Notes under the pieces: generated by a model | The model's database searches: none | What the model was told of the DNA's origin: nothing | The model's input: the letters and a program-made list of their open reading frames with translations, nothing else | DNA from: Pseudomonadota bacterium | GTDB taxonomy: Bacteria; Pseudomonadota; Alphaproteobacteria; Rhodospirillales; 2-02-FULL-58-16 | Length of the DNA stretch: 19,895 bases | Assembly (NCBI GenBank): GCA_022567015.1 | Contig: JADFHR010000015.1 | Location: 1-19,895, forward strand | Direction: 5' to 3' | Part shown: positions 1 through 7,813 of the stretch, piece after piece | How the letters are laid out: every line of letters begins with the position of its first letter | Numbering within the stretch: the first letter of the stretch is position 1 | Translations under genes and position numbers: made by a program

Positions 1-104
1 GACGCACTCACCCCGAACCGACGCGCCGCCGCTCGAGCCGAACTCCCAGACCGCGCCGCTTCGATAATACGTTGGCGAAGATCAAGCGAATGACCATACC
101 CCAT
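1..104 (-). CDS. IS630-family transposase, N-terminal part (cut by window edge)
   Basis: Reading leftwards from an ATG at 104, the frame is open to the edge and begins MGYGHSLDLRQRIIEAARSG, continuing with an Ala/Arg-rich helix and RRFGVSAS. This is the typical start of IS630-type transposases, whose N-terminal helix-turn-helix binds the element's ends. A GGAGG ribosome binding site lies at 115-111, six bases before the ATG, which supports the start. Only about 34 codons are visible, so the DDE catalytic domain and the intactness of the gene cannot be judged. The element probably ends somewhere between 105 and about 200, but I could not place its terminal repeat. Confidence 0.7.
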   Translation of the reverse strand, partial: MGYGHSLDLRQRIIEAARSGSSARAAARRFGVSA

Positions 105-335
105 ATCGTGCCTCCAATCCATTTGGCTACAACATTATGCGGGTACAACGAATCATCAATGCCGATTCGCGTCAATCCTGATTTGCTCTAGTGGCCTGAG
201 GAATTCGGCTGCGCCGACGGCCCCGATCCGGCACCCGCGCTGCGGGAACAGGAGACAGAAAAGGAATGTCGAAGGGAAAGGCACCGCCGGGTACCCGTTC
301 CCCCGAGGTTCACCTGAGGCGCCGCAAACGAAGCG
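105..335. other. Non-coding spacer between transposase and marR
   Basis: This 231-base stretch holds the transposase leader and presumably one IS end, then GC-rich sequence downstream of the marR stop codon. I see no convincing ORF, terminator or RNA gene. Open frames here overlap marR in other frames and look like shadows. Confidence 0.4.
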
Positions 336-791
336 TCAGCGTTTGCCGTAGTGGATGTAGTCCGTCCACGTACGCTCCACCCGCCGGAGGGTCGAACAGA
401 CCGCTTCGATATCGTCGCCGGTCACCTCTTGCCGGGCGAGGGACAGCGCATTGTTTTCCTCAAGTTCGCGGACGCTGCGCACGACCCCCATGGCTTTTTC
501 CGTCAGGCGGACGCGCACGGAGCGGCGATCGTGGGTCGACCGCTCCTGTTCCAGATACCCCATGTCGACCAGCTTCTTGATGTTGTAAGAGACGTTCGAG
601 CCCTGATAGTAACCACGCTCCACCAGGTCGCGGATGACGATCTCTTCCTCTCCGATATTGGCGAGAAGCAAGGCCTGAACCGCGTTGATGTCCTTGATCG
701 ACATCCGGTTGAGTTCGGCCCTGAGCACATCGAGAAAACGCCGGTGCAGGCGTTCAATGAGACGCGTTAACTCTAAATACTCTTTTTTCAC
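336..791 (-). CDS. MarR-family winged-helix regulator (LdtR-like)
   Basis: A 151-residue DNA-binding protein that fits the MarR family in length and layout: an N-terminal dimerisation helix (about 1-30), winged helix (about 33-100) with recognition helix around YQGSNVSYNIKKL (62-74), wing with the DRRSVRVRLT pattern (88-97), and C-terminal helices. The wording of the recognition helix resembles LdtR-type regulators of alphaproteobacteria, but I assign this only by similarity remembered from the family. The start is GTG at 791, with a G-rich stretch (AAGGGGG) just upstream as ribosome binding site. It diverges from the TadD-like gene; a good sigma-70 promoter and an inverted repeat lie upstream, suggesting self-regulation. 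A role in tad control is possible from position only. Confidence 0.8.
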   Translation of the reverse strand: MKKEYLELTRLIERLHRRFLDVLRAELNRMSIKDINAVQALLLANIGEEEIVIRDLVERGYYQGSNVSYNIKKLVDMGYLEQERSTHDRRSVRVRLTEKAMGVVRSVRELEENNALSLARQEVTGDDIEAVCSTLRRVERTWTDYIHYGKR

Positions 792-817
792 ACCAAGTGC
801 CCCCTTGAGTCAGAGAC

Positions 818-846
818 GTTATAAGCGGTTTGCTTTAAATCGGCAA
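818..846 (-). promoter_or_regulatory. Predicted sigma-70 promoter of the marR gene
   Basis: On the minus strand TTGCCG (846-841), a 17-base spacer and TATAAC (823-818) form a good -35/-10 pair, about 27 bases before the GTG start. An inverted repeat GTTTGCT (828-834) / AGCAAAC (852-858) straddles the -35 box. This is a plausible operator for autorepression by the MarR protein (inference). Confidence 0.55.
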
Positions 847-955
847 GCGACAGCAAACGGTTACCACGGGCCGGCGGACAGGGGAAAAACCACGGCCGGG
901 AATTTCGCTGGCGCGGCGCCCGCCGGCCGTGTCAGATTACGCCACTGGAGGAGCA

Positions 956-1849
956 TTGAGGACGGAATTGGGAAAGCGCCCGACGCGGACCATGCGGGTG
1001 CGGCCCGCGTTGCGCGCCTGGGCCATGGCCGCCGGAGTGGGCTTGGCCGCACTGGCCCAGGCGTGCGCCGACCAGGTGCCGACGACGGCACAGATCAACG
1101 CGGAAAACCGCACCAGCCGCGTGGCGCAAATCATGCGCATGGCGAACACGACGCGCCGGGGCGGAGACCTGAGGTCGGCCGTGCTGCTCTACCACCGCGC
1201 CATCGAACTGGCGCCCAAGTCGGCGCGTCCCCTCGCCGCCCTCGGCGAAACCACCCTTGCCCTCGGCGCCTACGGCCAGGCGGCGGCGGCTTTCCGCAAG
1301 GCGGTCAACCTCGATCCCGCCAACGGAAAGGCCCGCCGGGGCTTCGGCAACGCCCTGCTCGCGCTCGACCGCCCGCGCCCGGCGGCCGATCAGTTCACGG
1401 CCGCCATCGCCCTGGACCCAACCGATCACAGGGCCCACAACGGTCTCGGCATCGCGCGCGATCTGTTGGGCGAGCATGAGGCCGCCCAGCAACACTACAG
1501 GACGGCGATGAAGTCTGCCCCGAGCACGCTCAAGCTGCGCAACAACCTGGCGTTGTCCATGGCCCTTGCCGGCGACTTCGACGAGGCGGCCCGGATCCTG
1601 CGCGAAATCGTCGCCGACCCCCTGGCTACGGTCCGCAACAGGCAAAACCTGGCGCTCGTGTACGGTCTCGCCGGGCAACCGGCCAAGGCCGCCAAGATCG
1701 CCCGCATGGACCTGGACGAGGCCGAGGTCAGGAACAACCTGGCCTATTACGAAACCTTGCGCGCACTGAGCGGCCACGCCAAGGCCGCCGCCGTCTTCCG
1801 CCGACGCGGCAAGGGCGTCCCCGCGCCGGCCAATACCGGTAATCCGTAA
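956..1849 (+). CDS. tadD: TPR-repeat protein of TadD type (Flp pilus assembly)
   Basis: An exported, probably lipid-anchored tetratricopeptide protein of about 297 residues. TadD proteins are outer-membrane lipoproteins that help the Tad secretin assemble. After a basic N-terminus comes a hydrophobic stretch (AWAMAAGVGLAALAQAC) ending in a cysteine at residue 37; the lipobox is imperfect (A-Q-A-C). At least five TPR-like units follow, with the usual Ala/Gly/Leu spacing and AIELAP, AVNLDPAN and AIALDPTD helix ends. Start choice: TTG at 956 has a strong GGAGGAG at 947-953. GTG at 929 and ATG at 992 share the frame; ATG 992 gives the most standard signal peptide but no ribosome binding site. It converges on tadC and may be read from its own promoter. 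Confidence 0.75.
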   Translation: MRTELGKRPTRTMRVRPALRAWAMAAGVGLAALAQACADQVPTTAQINAENRTSRVAQIMRMANTTRRGGDLRSAVLLYHRAIELAPKSARPLAALGETTLALGAYGQAAAAFRKAVNLDPANGKARRGFGNALLALDRPRPAADQFTAAIALDPTDHRAHNGLGIARDLLGEHEAAQQHYRTAMKSAPSTLKLRNNLALSMALAGDFDEAARILREIVADPLATVRNRQNLALVYGLAGQPAKAAKIARMDLDEAEVRNNLAYYETLRALSGHAKAAAVFRRRGKGVPAPANTGNP

Positions 1850-1853
1850 TACC

Positions 1854-1870
1854 GCTGTCGGGGCGACAGC
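1854..1870 (+). terminator. Hairpin just after the TadD-like gene
   Basis: A perfect 7-bp stem (GCTGTCG / CGACAGC) with a GGG loop begins four bases after the stop codon. There is no T-tract, so it may be an mRNA-stabilising hairpin or a weak/Rho-assisted terminator rather than an intrinsic one. Confidence 0.35.
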
Positions 1871-1923
1871 CGGGCGCCGCGAACGCCATAATACCAGCCA
1901 AGGCCCTCTCCCATCGGGAGCGC

Positions 1924-1962
1924 AAAAAAACGCCGGGGGACGGCAACAGCCGTCCCCCGGCG
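1924..1962 (-). terminator. Intrinsic terminator of the tad operon
   Basis: A perfect 14-bp GC-rich stem (1931-1944 with 1949-1962, loop AACA on the plus strand) is followed on the minus strand by seven T residues (1930-1924). It lies about 57 bases after the tadC stop and is oriented correctly to end the tad/cpa transcript. Confidence 0.9.
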
Positions 1963-2018
1963 CCGCCAGGCCGCCGGACCCCAATCCACGACCTGGCACC
2001 CCAAAAGCGGAACCGCTC

Positions 2019-2996
2019 CTAAAAGTTACTCAACCCGTCGATGGCACGGAGTATGGCCGGGCCGAGGAGCACGATAAACAGCGTCGGCATGATGAAAACA
2101 ATGAGCGGCACGGTGAGGAGGGCGGGTAGTTTTGTCGCCTTCTCCTCGGCTTTGAGCATACGCTCGTTGCGGTACTCGGTCGCCAGAACGCGCAGCGCCT
2201 GGGACAGGGGCGTCCCGTATTTCTCGGTCTGCATCAGGGTGTTCACGACCCCGCGGATGGAGGGCAACCGTACCCGTTTGATCAGGTTCTTGAGCGCCTG
2301 CTTGCGGTCGGGCAGGAATCCGAGCTCGACCGCGGTCAGGCTGAACTCGTCGGCCACCTCCGGGCAGGAGCGTTCCATCTCGCGGGATACGCGGGTCAGC
2401 GCGGCGTCGAGCGCCAGGCCCGCCTCGGCGCAGATGACCAGAAGGTCCAGGGTGTCGGGCAGCCCTTTCTGGATGACCTTGCGCCGCTTCTGGATGGCGT
2501 TTTTCACGAACACCTCGGGCATATAGGCACCGATGACAACGCACATCATTGCCAACAGCAGCTGGAAAAGGGGCGGGACATCGATAATGCCGATCCCGTA
2601 GATGGCGAACGCCGCGGCCGCGCCGAAGGCGAACGGCAGGCAGATTTTCATGAACAGGAAAGCCACCAGCGCGTCCTTGGAGCGCCAACCGGCCTCGGCC
2701 AGGCGGTCGACGATCTTGGTGGCCTGCTGGGTGCGCATCAGGTTGAAGCGCTGGATGACGCGGCGCATCATACCCATGGCGACCACCGTCCGGCGCTCGG
2801 AGCGCCGGGCCGCGGTCATCCCGGCCTTCAGCTTTTCCCGGTGCTGGCGCAGGGCCTTGGCCCTGCTGCCCAGGGGATCGCGCGCCGTCAGCGCGTTCCA
2901 CACCGCATACACCGTGGCGAAGGCGACGCCGCTGGCGACCACGGCAATGAGGTTCTCGGGCGACAGCTCGGCGGGGAGATAATCGAAAAAGTTCAT
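2019..2996 (-). CDS. tadC: Tad pilus inner-membrane platform protein TadC
   Basis: A 325-residue polytopic membrane protein of the type II secretion F (T2SSF) family. With TadB it forms the inner-membrane platform on which the CpaF ATPase acts to polymerise Flp pilin. There is an N-terminal membrane segment (about 14-33), a basic linker, a membrane pair around 110-160, a cytoplasmic T2SSF domain (about 175-290) with LPDTLDLLVICAEAGLALD, and a C-terminal hydrophobic hairpin (about 290-315). The ATG (2996-2994) overlaps the TGA of tadB (2995-2993) as ATGA, so translation is probably coupled. It is the last gene of the operon, followed by the intrinsic terminator. Confidence 0.93.
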   Translation of the reverse strand: MNFFDYLPAELSPENLIAVVASGVAFATVYAVWNALTARDPLGSRAKALRQHREKLKAGMTAARRSERRTVVAMGMMRRVIQRFNLMRTQQATKIVDRLAEAGWRSKDALVAFLFMKICLPFAFGAAAAFAIYGIGIIDVPPLFQLLLAMMCVVIGAYMPEVFVKNAIQKRRKVIQKGLPDTLDLLVICAEAGLALDAALTRVSREMERSCPEVADEFSLTAVELGFLPDRKQALKNLIKRVRLPSIRGVVNTLMQTEKYGTPLSQALRVLATEYRNERMLKAEEKATKLPALLTVPLIVFIMPTLFIVLLGPAILRAIDGLSNF

Positions 2997-3991
2997 ATCT
3001 CGAACTTCACCATTTTTGCCATCACGGCGATGCCCACCAACATGGTGATCAAACCGGCGCCAAGCATCATCCGCCCGCGCGGATCGGTGAACAGCTCCAT
3101 CTCGTAGGCCGGATTGAGCAAGAAGATGATCCCGAACATGATGAACGGCAGCGATCCCAGAATGTAGGCACTGGCCCGCGCTTCCGAGCTCATGGCCTTG
3201 ACCTTGAGGCTCATCTGCCGGCGCCGGCGCAGGATTTCGGACAGATTGGCCAGGGTTTCACCCAGGTTGCCGCCGGTTTCGCGCTGCACCGACAGGCTGA
3301 TGATGAAGAACTTGAATTCCTGGGTATCCAAACGCACCGAGACGTCCCACAGGGCCTCCTCCAGGGGCATGCCGAACTTGATGTTGTCGGAGACGAGGCG
3401 GAACTCGTGGCCCACCGGGTCGGCCATCTCGGCGCCCACGGCGGTGATCGACTCGGCCACCGGAAGACCCGACCTGAGGCCGCGCACGATGAGGTCGATG
3501 GCGTCGGGAAAGATGGCGGTAAACCTTTTCATGCGGTTGCCCGCCAGCTGGCCGATCACGAAATGGGGTATGCCGATACCGATGATGATGCCGATCAGCG
3601 CGGCCAGAAACGGCGGCAGGCCGGCAACCACGAACGCGACCAGGGCAATGGCCAGCGTCATAATCACGTTGACGAAGACATAGGTTCCGATGGGGATGTT
3701 GCGGCCGGTCCGTGCCAGGCGGGCCCTCAACAGCGATTGACGGGGCAGGAAACGTTTGGCGAGGCGGTCCAGAACCGGCATACTGCTGGCCTTCTCCTCC
3801 CGCCGGACGCTGTTGACCGCCCCCGTTCCGCGAGTGCCGCCCGGCGCCTCGCCGGCGAGACGCCGATGGACGGTCTCGAGGCGCCGTCGGATATGGCGCT
3901 GGGGCCCCAGCACACTTCCCCTGAGGGCCAGCCCGAGGCAGCCGAGCACCAGCAACACACCGAAAAAGACGACCAGAATTTCGGTACTCAT
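2993..3991 (-). CDS. tadB: Tad pilus inner-membrane platform protein TadB
   Basis: A 332-residue T2SSF-family membrane protein, partner of TadC. There is an N-terminal membrane segment (about 4-24), a basic cytoplasmic stretch, two membrane segments (about 105-145), the T2SSF domain (about 165-295) with IFPDAIDLIVRGLRSGLPV and the ETGGNLGETLANLSEILRRR pattern, and two C-terminal membrane segments. Length and layout are normal for the family. The start is ATG at 3991 with GAGGGAG eight bases upstream. It begins 17 bases after cpaF and overlaps tadC by four bases, so all three are probably co-translated. Confidence 0.93.
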   Translation of the reverse strand: MSTEILVVFFGVLLVLGCLGLALRGSVLGPQRHIRRRLETVHRRLAGEAPGGTRGTGAVNSVRREEKASSMPVLDRLAKRFLPRQSLLRARLARTGRNIPIGTYVFVNVIMTLAIALVAFVVAGLPPFLAALIGIIIGIGIPHFVIGQLAGNRMKRFTAIFPDAIDLIVRGLRSGLPVAESITAVGAEMADPVGHEFRLVSDNIKFGMPLEEALWDVSVRLDTQEFKFFIISLSVQRETGGNLGETLANLSEILRRRRQMSLKVKAMSSEARASAYILGSLPFIMFGIIFLLNPAYEMELFTDPRGRMMLGAGLITMLVGIAVMAKMVKFEI

Positions 3992-4008
3992 AATTCAGAC
4001 TCCCTCGC

Positions 4009-5790
4009 TCAACCCACGGCGTCCATCAGCGCGCGTTCGAGACCGTAGTACTGGGCGCGCGGCAGGAAATGGGGCCTCAGGCCCGTCGAGGTGAAGGAGC
4101 CGTGCAGGGTACCGTCGGCGTCCTCGCCTTCGAATTCGAAGGTGAACAAGTCCTGGGTCGTGATCACGTCGCCTTCCATGCCCACCACCTCGGTGATATG
4201 GGTGATGCGGCGGATGCCGTCGCGCATGCGTGAAATCTGGACGATCAGGTTGACGGCGGCGGCGATCTGGGCGCGCACCGCGTCGTTGGGCAGTTTCACG
4301 CCCGCCATGGCGACCATGTTTTCCAGCCGGGTCAGGGCCTCGCGCGGCCGGTTGGCATGGATGGTGCACATGGAGCCGTCGTGGCCCGTGTTCATGGCCT
4401 GCAGCATGTCCAGGGCCTCGCCGGCGCGGATCTCGCCCAGGATGATGCGGTCGGGGCGCATGCGCAGGGTGTTCCTGACCAGGTCCCGCTGGGTGATCTC
4501 GCCAGTCCCCTCCAGGTTGGGGGGGCGCGTTTCCAGGCGGACCACATGGGGCTGCTGGAGCTGCAGTTCGGCGGCGTCCTCGATGGTGACGATCCTCTCG
4601 CCGTCGTCGATCATGCGCGACAGGGCGTTGAGCAGGGTCGTCTTGCCCGAGCCCGTACCGCCGGAAATCAGGATGTTGAGGCGCACCCGCGCGGCGATCT
4701 TCAGCACCATGGCCATCTGCGGCGACAGGTTCCTCTGGTGCTCCATGATTTCCAGGGTGATCTTCTGCTTGGCGAATTTCCGGATCGAGATGGTGGGGCC
4801 GTCCAGGGCCAGCGGCGGAATGATGATGTTGACGCGCGACCCGTCATCAAGCCGGGCGTCCACCAATGGCGTCGACTCGTCCACCCGCCGGCCGATCCGC
4901 GTCACGATGCGGGTGGCGATGTTCATGACATGGGCGTTGTCGCGGAAGGTGACGTCGGACAGTTGCATCTTGCCGGCGCACTCCACGTAGACCTGCTTGG
5001 GGCCGTTGACCATGATGTCGGTGATCTCTTCCCGGGCCAGAAGCGGCTCGAGCGGGCCCAGGCCGAGCATGTCGTTGAGCAGCATGGTGACCAGGTCCCG
5101 CTGCTCGAGCAGGTTGAGGTGAATCTTCTCCTCGCCCAGGATCTCGGCGATGATCTCACCGAGCCGGCCGACCAGCTCGCTGCGCGGCAACTCGGAGGCC
5201 TTGGCGACGTCGATGCGCTCCATGAGCATCGGCTGGATGCGTTCCTTGGCCGCCTCGATGCTGTCGCGGCTGGCGGCAATGGTGTTGCCGTTGGAGTCCG
5301 GCACCGGATCGGCCGCCACCTCGAAGTGGGAAACCGTGCGTTTCGCCGCAAGCAGGAATTCGTTGATCAGTGCGGTGACCACGTCCCGCTGTTCGTGCTC
5401 CTGCAGGAGGAATTCATCGTGGGTGACCTCGTCCACGGCCTCGCCGATCATTTGGGCCAGATCGGCGCGCGGCATCCCCAACAACTTTTCCGGATCGACC
5501 TTTTTGGCGATCAGCGCCTGCGCCCGATCCATGACCGTCTCCATGACGTCATCACGGGGTGGTGTGGCTCCCGGCGCCGGAGCGTCCGGTGACGGCCCAC
5601 CTGGCGGCGTCTCGTCCGTCGGTTGCGGGACATCGGGCGGCGCCTGCCGCGAGGACGCCTCCTTGGGCCCCGCCTCCGGCTGCACCTCGGCCAGGGGCGA
5701 AGGCGGCGCCGGCGTTTCTCCGGCCCCGCGGCGGGCCGAGCGCTCATCACTCAGGGAGACGACGCCCGTGCTCTGGCGGCGACCGAACAT
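4009..5790 (-). CDS. cpaF: Tad pilus assembly ATPase CpaF/TadA
   Basis: A secretion-type hexameric ATPase that powers Flp pilus assembly at the cytoplasmic face. Visible motifs: Walker A GGTGSGKT (377-384), Asp box TIEDAAEL (402-409), Walker B RIILGEIRAGEA (448-459, Glu453) and His box around TGHDGSMCTIHAN (468-480). At 593 residues it is longer than the roughly 450-500 usual for CpaF. The extra length is a Pro/Ala-rich disordered N-terminus (about 20-80) and a second copy of the N-terminal helical domain: 107-146 (MPRADL...EQRDVVTALINEFL) repeats 201-241 (LPRSEL...EQRDLVTMLLNDML). The start ATG at 5790 shares one base with the cpaE stop (TAATG), so it is translationally coupled. Confidence 0.95.
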   Translation of the reverse strand: MFGRRQSTGVVSLSDERSARRGAGETPAPPSPLAEVQPEAGPKEASSRQAPPDVPQPTDETPPGGPSPDAPAPGATPPRDDVMETVMDRAQALIAKKVDPEKLLGMPRADLAQMIGEAVDEVTHDEFLLQEHEQRDVVTALINEFLLAAKRTVSHFEVAADPVPDSNGNTIAASRDSIEAAKERIQPMLMERIDVAKASELPRSELVGRLGEIIAEILGEEKIHLNLLEQRDLVTMLLNDMLGLGPLEPLLAREEITDIMVNGPKQVYVECAGKMQLSDVTFRDNAHVMNIATRIVTRIGRRVDESTPLVDARLDDGSRVNIIIPPLALDGPTISIRKFAKQKITLEIMEHQRNLSPQMAMVLKIAARVRLNILISGGTGSGKTTLLNALSRMIDDGERIVTIEDAAELQLQQPHVVRLETRPPNLEGTGEITQRDLVRNTLRMRPDRIILGEIRAGEALDMLQAMNTGHDGSMCTIHANRPREALTRLENMVAMAGVKLPNDAVRAQIAAAVNLIVQISRMRDGIRRITHITEVVGMEGDVITTQDLFTFEFEGEDADGTLHGSFTSTGLRPHFLPRAQYYGLERALMDAVG

Positions 5791-7013
5791 TATGCACTCT
5801 GTTTCAGAAAGCGCTGCCAGAAGGGAGCCTTTGTGGGTTCATCCTCGACGGCGGAAAGTTCGCTGCTGAGCTTACGCAGCGCCGTCACCAGCCGGCTGCG
5901 ATTGGCGACCTCCGCCAGCGGCTTGCCGACGCCCGTGCTGATCGCCGCCACCCCGGTTTCCTGCGGAATCATGTGGTCTATTTTCAGCCCGGCGCCGCGC
6001 TCGAAATCCTCCTTCGACAGCTCGCCCTTCTTGGCCGCGCCGAATCGATTGACGACGACCTTGACGGCCGCCGTCGACGTCACCTTCTTGATGAAGGCGA
6101 CCAGCCTAAGGGTGTCGCGCATTCCGGCGAGCGAGGCGTCGGACACCACCGCCACGGCCGAGGCCGCCGACAAAATATAGGCGTTGGCCGTGACCACGGC
6201 GCGCGGGAAGTCCACGATGACGCAATCGAAGTCGCAGCGCAGCTTCTCGATCAGCAGTTCGACCGCCGCCGGATCGAAACTGAAAGTGTTCTCCAGGGCT
6301 TCCTCGGCGCCCAGGATGAACAGGTTGTCGCTCTCGCGCACCAGGGCGCGCTCGATAAACAGGCCGTCGATGCGGTTGGGGTTTTCCAGGGCTTCGCGGA
6401 AGCCGCGCCCCGGTTCCAGATCGAGCGACAGCGCCACGGTGCCGAAATAGAGATCCAGATCGACGATGGCCACCCGCAGTTTCTGCTCGTGGGCCATCAA
6501 CCAGGCGGTGTTGACGGCAATCGTGCTGGCGCCGACGCCGCCGCGGGCGCCGATTACGGCGATCAGCCGGCCGACCCCGGCCTCCTCGGGCTCCGCCGCG
6601 GCGGGCTCCTCGGCCACCTTGATGACGAGCGTGTTCAAGGCTTCCGCCGTCACCGGCTTGAGCAGGTAGTCCTGGACGCCGAGGGCGACAAGGTTGCGGA
6701 ACAGGTTGACGTCGTTGATATTCCCCAGTGCGATGACGCGCGTGCCCGAGTCGCAGACCTCCGCCAGCGCGCCGATGTCGTCAAGGGGATCGTTGGAATT
6801 GGAGAGATCGATCACCAGCACCTGGGGCGTGGAAACGCCGGCAAGGGCGTCAATGGCCTCGCGCACGCCACCCTCCAGCACCTCGCCCTCGGACCAGCCC
6901 TGTTCCTCGGCGACGCGGACAAGGGCGGCGCGCGTGGCATCGTCAAGGACAAAGGCCATGAACGGGAGGCGTTCGCCCTTTTGTACGGATGATTTAAGTG
7001 CTTGCTCTGCCAT
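5790..7013 (-). CDS. cpaE: Pilus localisation ATPase CpaE/TadZ (ParA/MinD-like)
   Basis: A 407-residue protein that positions the Tad machine in the cell. The N-terminal part (about 15-135) is a degenerate receiver-like domain (VLVIDLSNSND, IALGNIN, YLLKPVTAEAL with Lys119). A ParA/MinD-type ATPase domain follows (about 148-385) with a deviant Walker A GARGGVGAST (155-164), in which the second conserved lysine is replaced by alanine. This is usual for CpaE, so ATP hydrolysis may be weak. VAIVDLDLYFG (181-191) and VIVDFPR (265-271) are the switch/Walker B-like strands. ATG at 7013 was chosen because it has GGGGGAA nearby and lies two bases after the cpaD stop; the frame stays open upstream through cpaD but that is a shadow. 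Confidence 0.92.
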   Translation of the reverse strand: MAEQALKSSVQKGERLPFMAFVLDDATRAALVRVAEEQGWSEGEVLEGGVREAIDALAGVSTPQVLVIDLSNSNDPLDDIGALAEVCDSGTRVIALGNINDVNLFRNLVALGVQDYLLKPVTAEALNTLVIKVAEEPAAAEPEEAGVGRLIAVIGARGGVGASTIAVNTAWLMAHEQKLRVAIVDLDLYFGTVALSLDLEPGRGFREALENPNRIDGLFIERALVRESDNLFILGAEEALENTFSFDPAAVELLIEKLRCDFDCVIVDFPRAVVTANAYILSAASAVAVVSDASLAGMRDTLRLVAFIKKVTSTAAVKVVVNRFGAAKKGELSKEDFERGAGLKIDHMIPQETGVAAISTGVGKPLAEVANRSRLVTALRKLSSELSAVEDEPTKAPFWQRFLKQSA

Positions 7014-7015
7014 GG

Positions 7016-7801
7016 CTATTCCCCCGGCGCCGCTTCGCCAATATTTAGTTCGACATCGGCGATGGTCGCATCGTCGCCCTTGAGGGGTGTGGTTTCGCCC
7101 TTGCGGTAGCGCTCGATGGAGCGGGCGATGAACTCGCCGTCCATGAGGCCGGGATGGCGTCCGGCCACGATGTCTCCGGGATCGGCCACCATGAGTCCCA
7201 GGTTGATGGCGGTGGCGCAGCCGAAGTTGCTCGATGGGGTGTTGCCGTAGCTGATTCCCGGCCGCCCGGTCCAATCGGGACACCCGGGCACGGTGACCAC
7301 GTAGCGCCGCACGATCACTTTCACGGCCCCGCGGACCGGCGCGTCGATCCCGAATTCGATGCGCAGCGGCAGGACGCGCAGCCTGCGAAGCTCCAGGAAC
7401 GCCATTACCGCCTGGCGGCGGCGTTCGCCGAGCCGCGCCGCCGCCTGCTTCGGCTCGCCCTTGCGGCCCCGTCCCGCGACCACGTAGAACCTATCCCCGT
7501 AGCCGGATTCGAGGCGGGCCAGGAAGGCGTCGAGGCGCTGGCGCTGGCCGTTGGTCAGCCGCGCCTCGCCGGCGGCAAAGGCGACGTCGTGGCCGTACTG
7601 GACCAGGTCGGCCCGCGGCTCGCGCGCCTCGGGCACGTCGGAAAAGTCCTCAAGGGGCAGCTGATCGGGGTTGGCGGCATAGTACACGCCGGTACCCAAT
7701 ACGACCGCGGTGGCGGTCTCGGCACAGCCCGAAACCATCAACGCCCCGCCGACCAAGGACGTGATGAGGAACTTCCGGATCATCCGGGGTCCGCAAATCA
7801 T
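7016..7801 (-). CDS. cpaD: Tad pilus assembly lipoprotein CpaD
   Basis: A 261-residue predicted outer-membrane lipoprotein that accompanies the CpaC secretin. The signal peptide ends in a lipobox VSGC with Cys26. The family signature is clear in the C-terminal half: CPDW (174-177), SNFGCATAINLG (191-202) and ADPGD (206-210). The middle (about 64-165) has an OmpA/periplasmic-like alternation. Start ATG at 7801 has GGGAGAG five bases upstream; a second ATG at 7783 would shorten the signal peptide by six residues. It sits 12 bases after cpaC and 2 bases before cpaE. Confidence 0.9.
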   Translation of the reverse strand: MICGPRMIRKFLITSLVGGALMVSGCAETATAVVLGTGVYYAANPDQLPLEDFSDVPEAREPRADLVQYGHDVAFAAGEARLTNGQRQRLDAFLARLESGYGDRFYVVAGRGRKGEPKQAAARLGERRRQAVMAFLELRRLRVLPLRIEFGIDAPVRGAVKVIVRRYVVTVPGCPDWTGRPGISYGNTPSSNFGCATAINLGLMVADPGDIVAGRHPGLMDGEFIARSIERYRKGETTPLKGDDATIADVELNIGEAAPGE

Positions 7802-7813
7802 GGCACTCTCCCG

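Noticed and set aside
6527..6556. CpaE deviant Walker A as a sign of gene decay
   Set aside because: The GARGGVGAST form is usual for CpaE/TadZ proteins, and the rest of the gene is intact.
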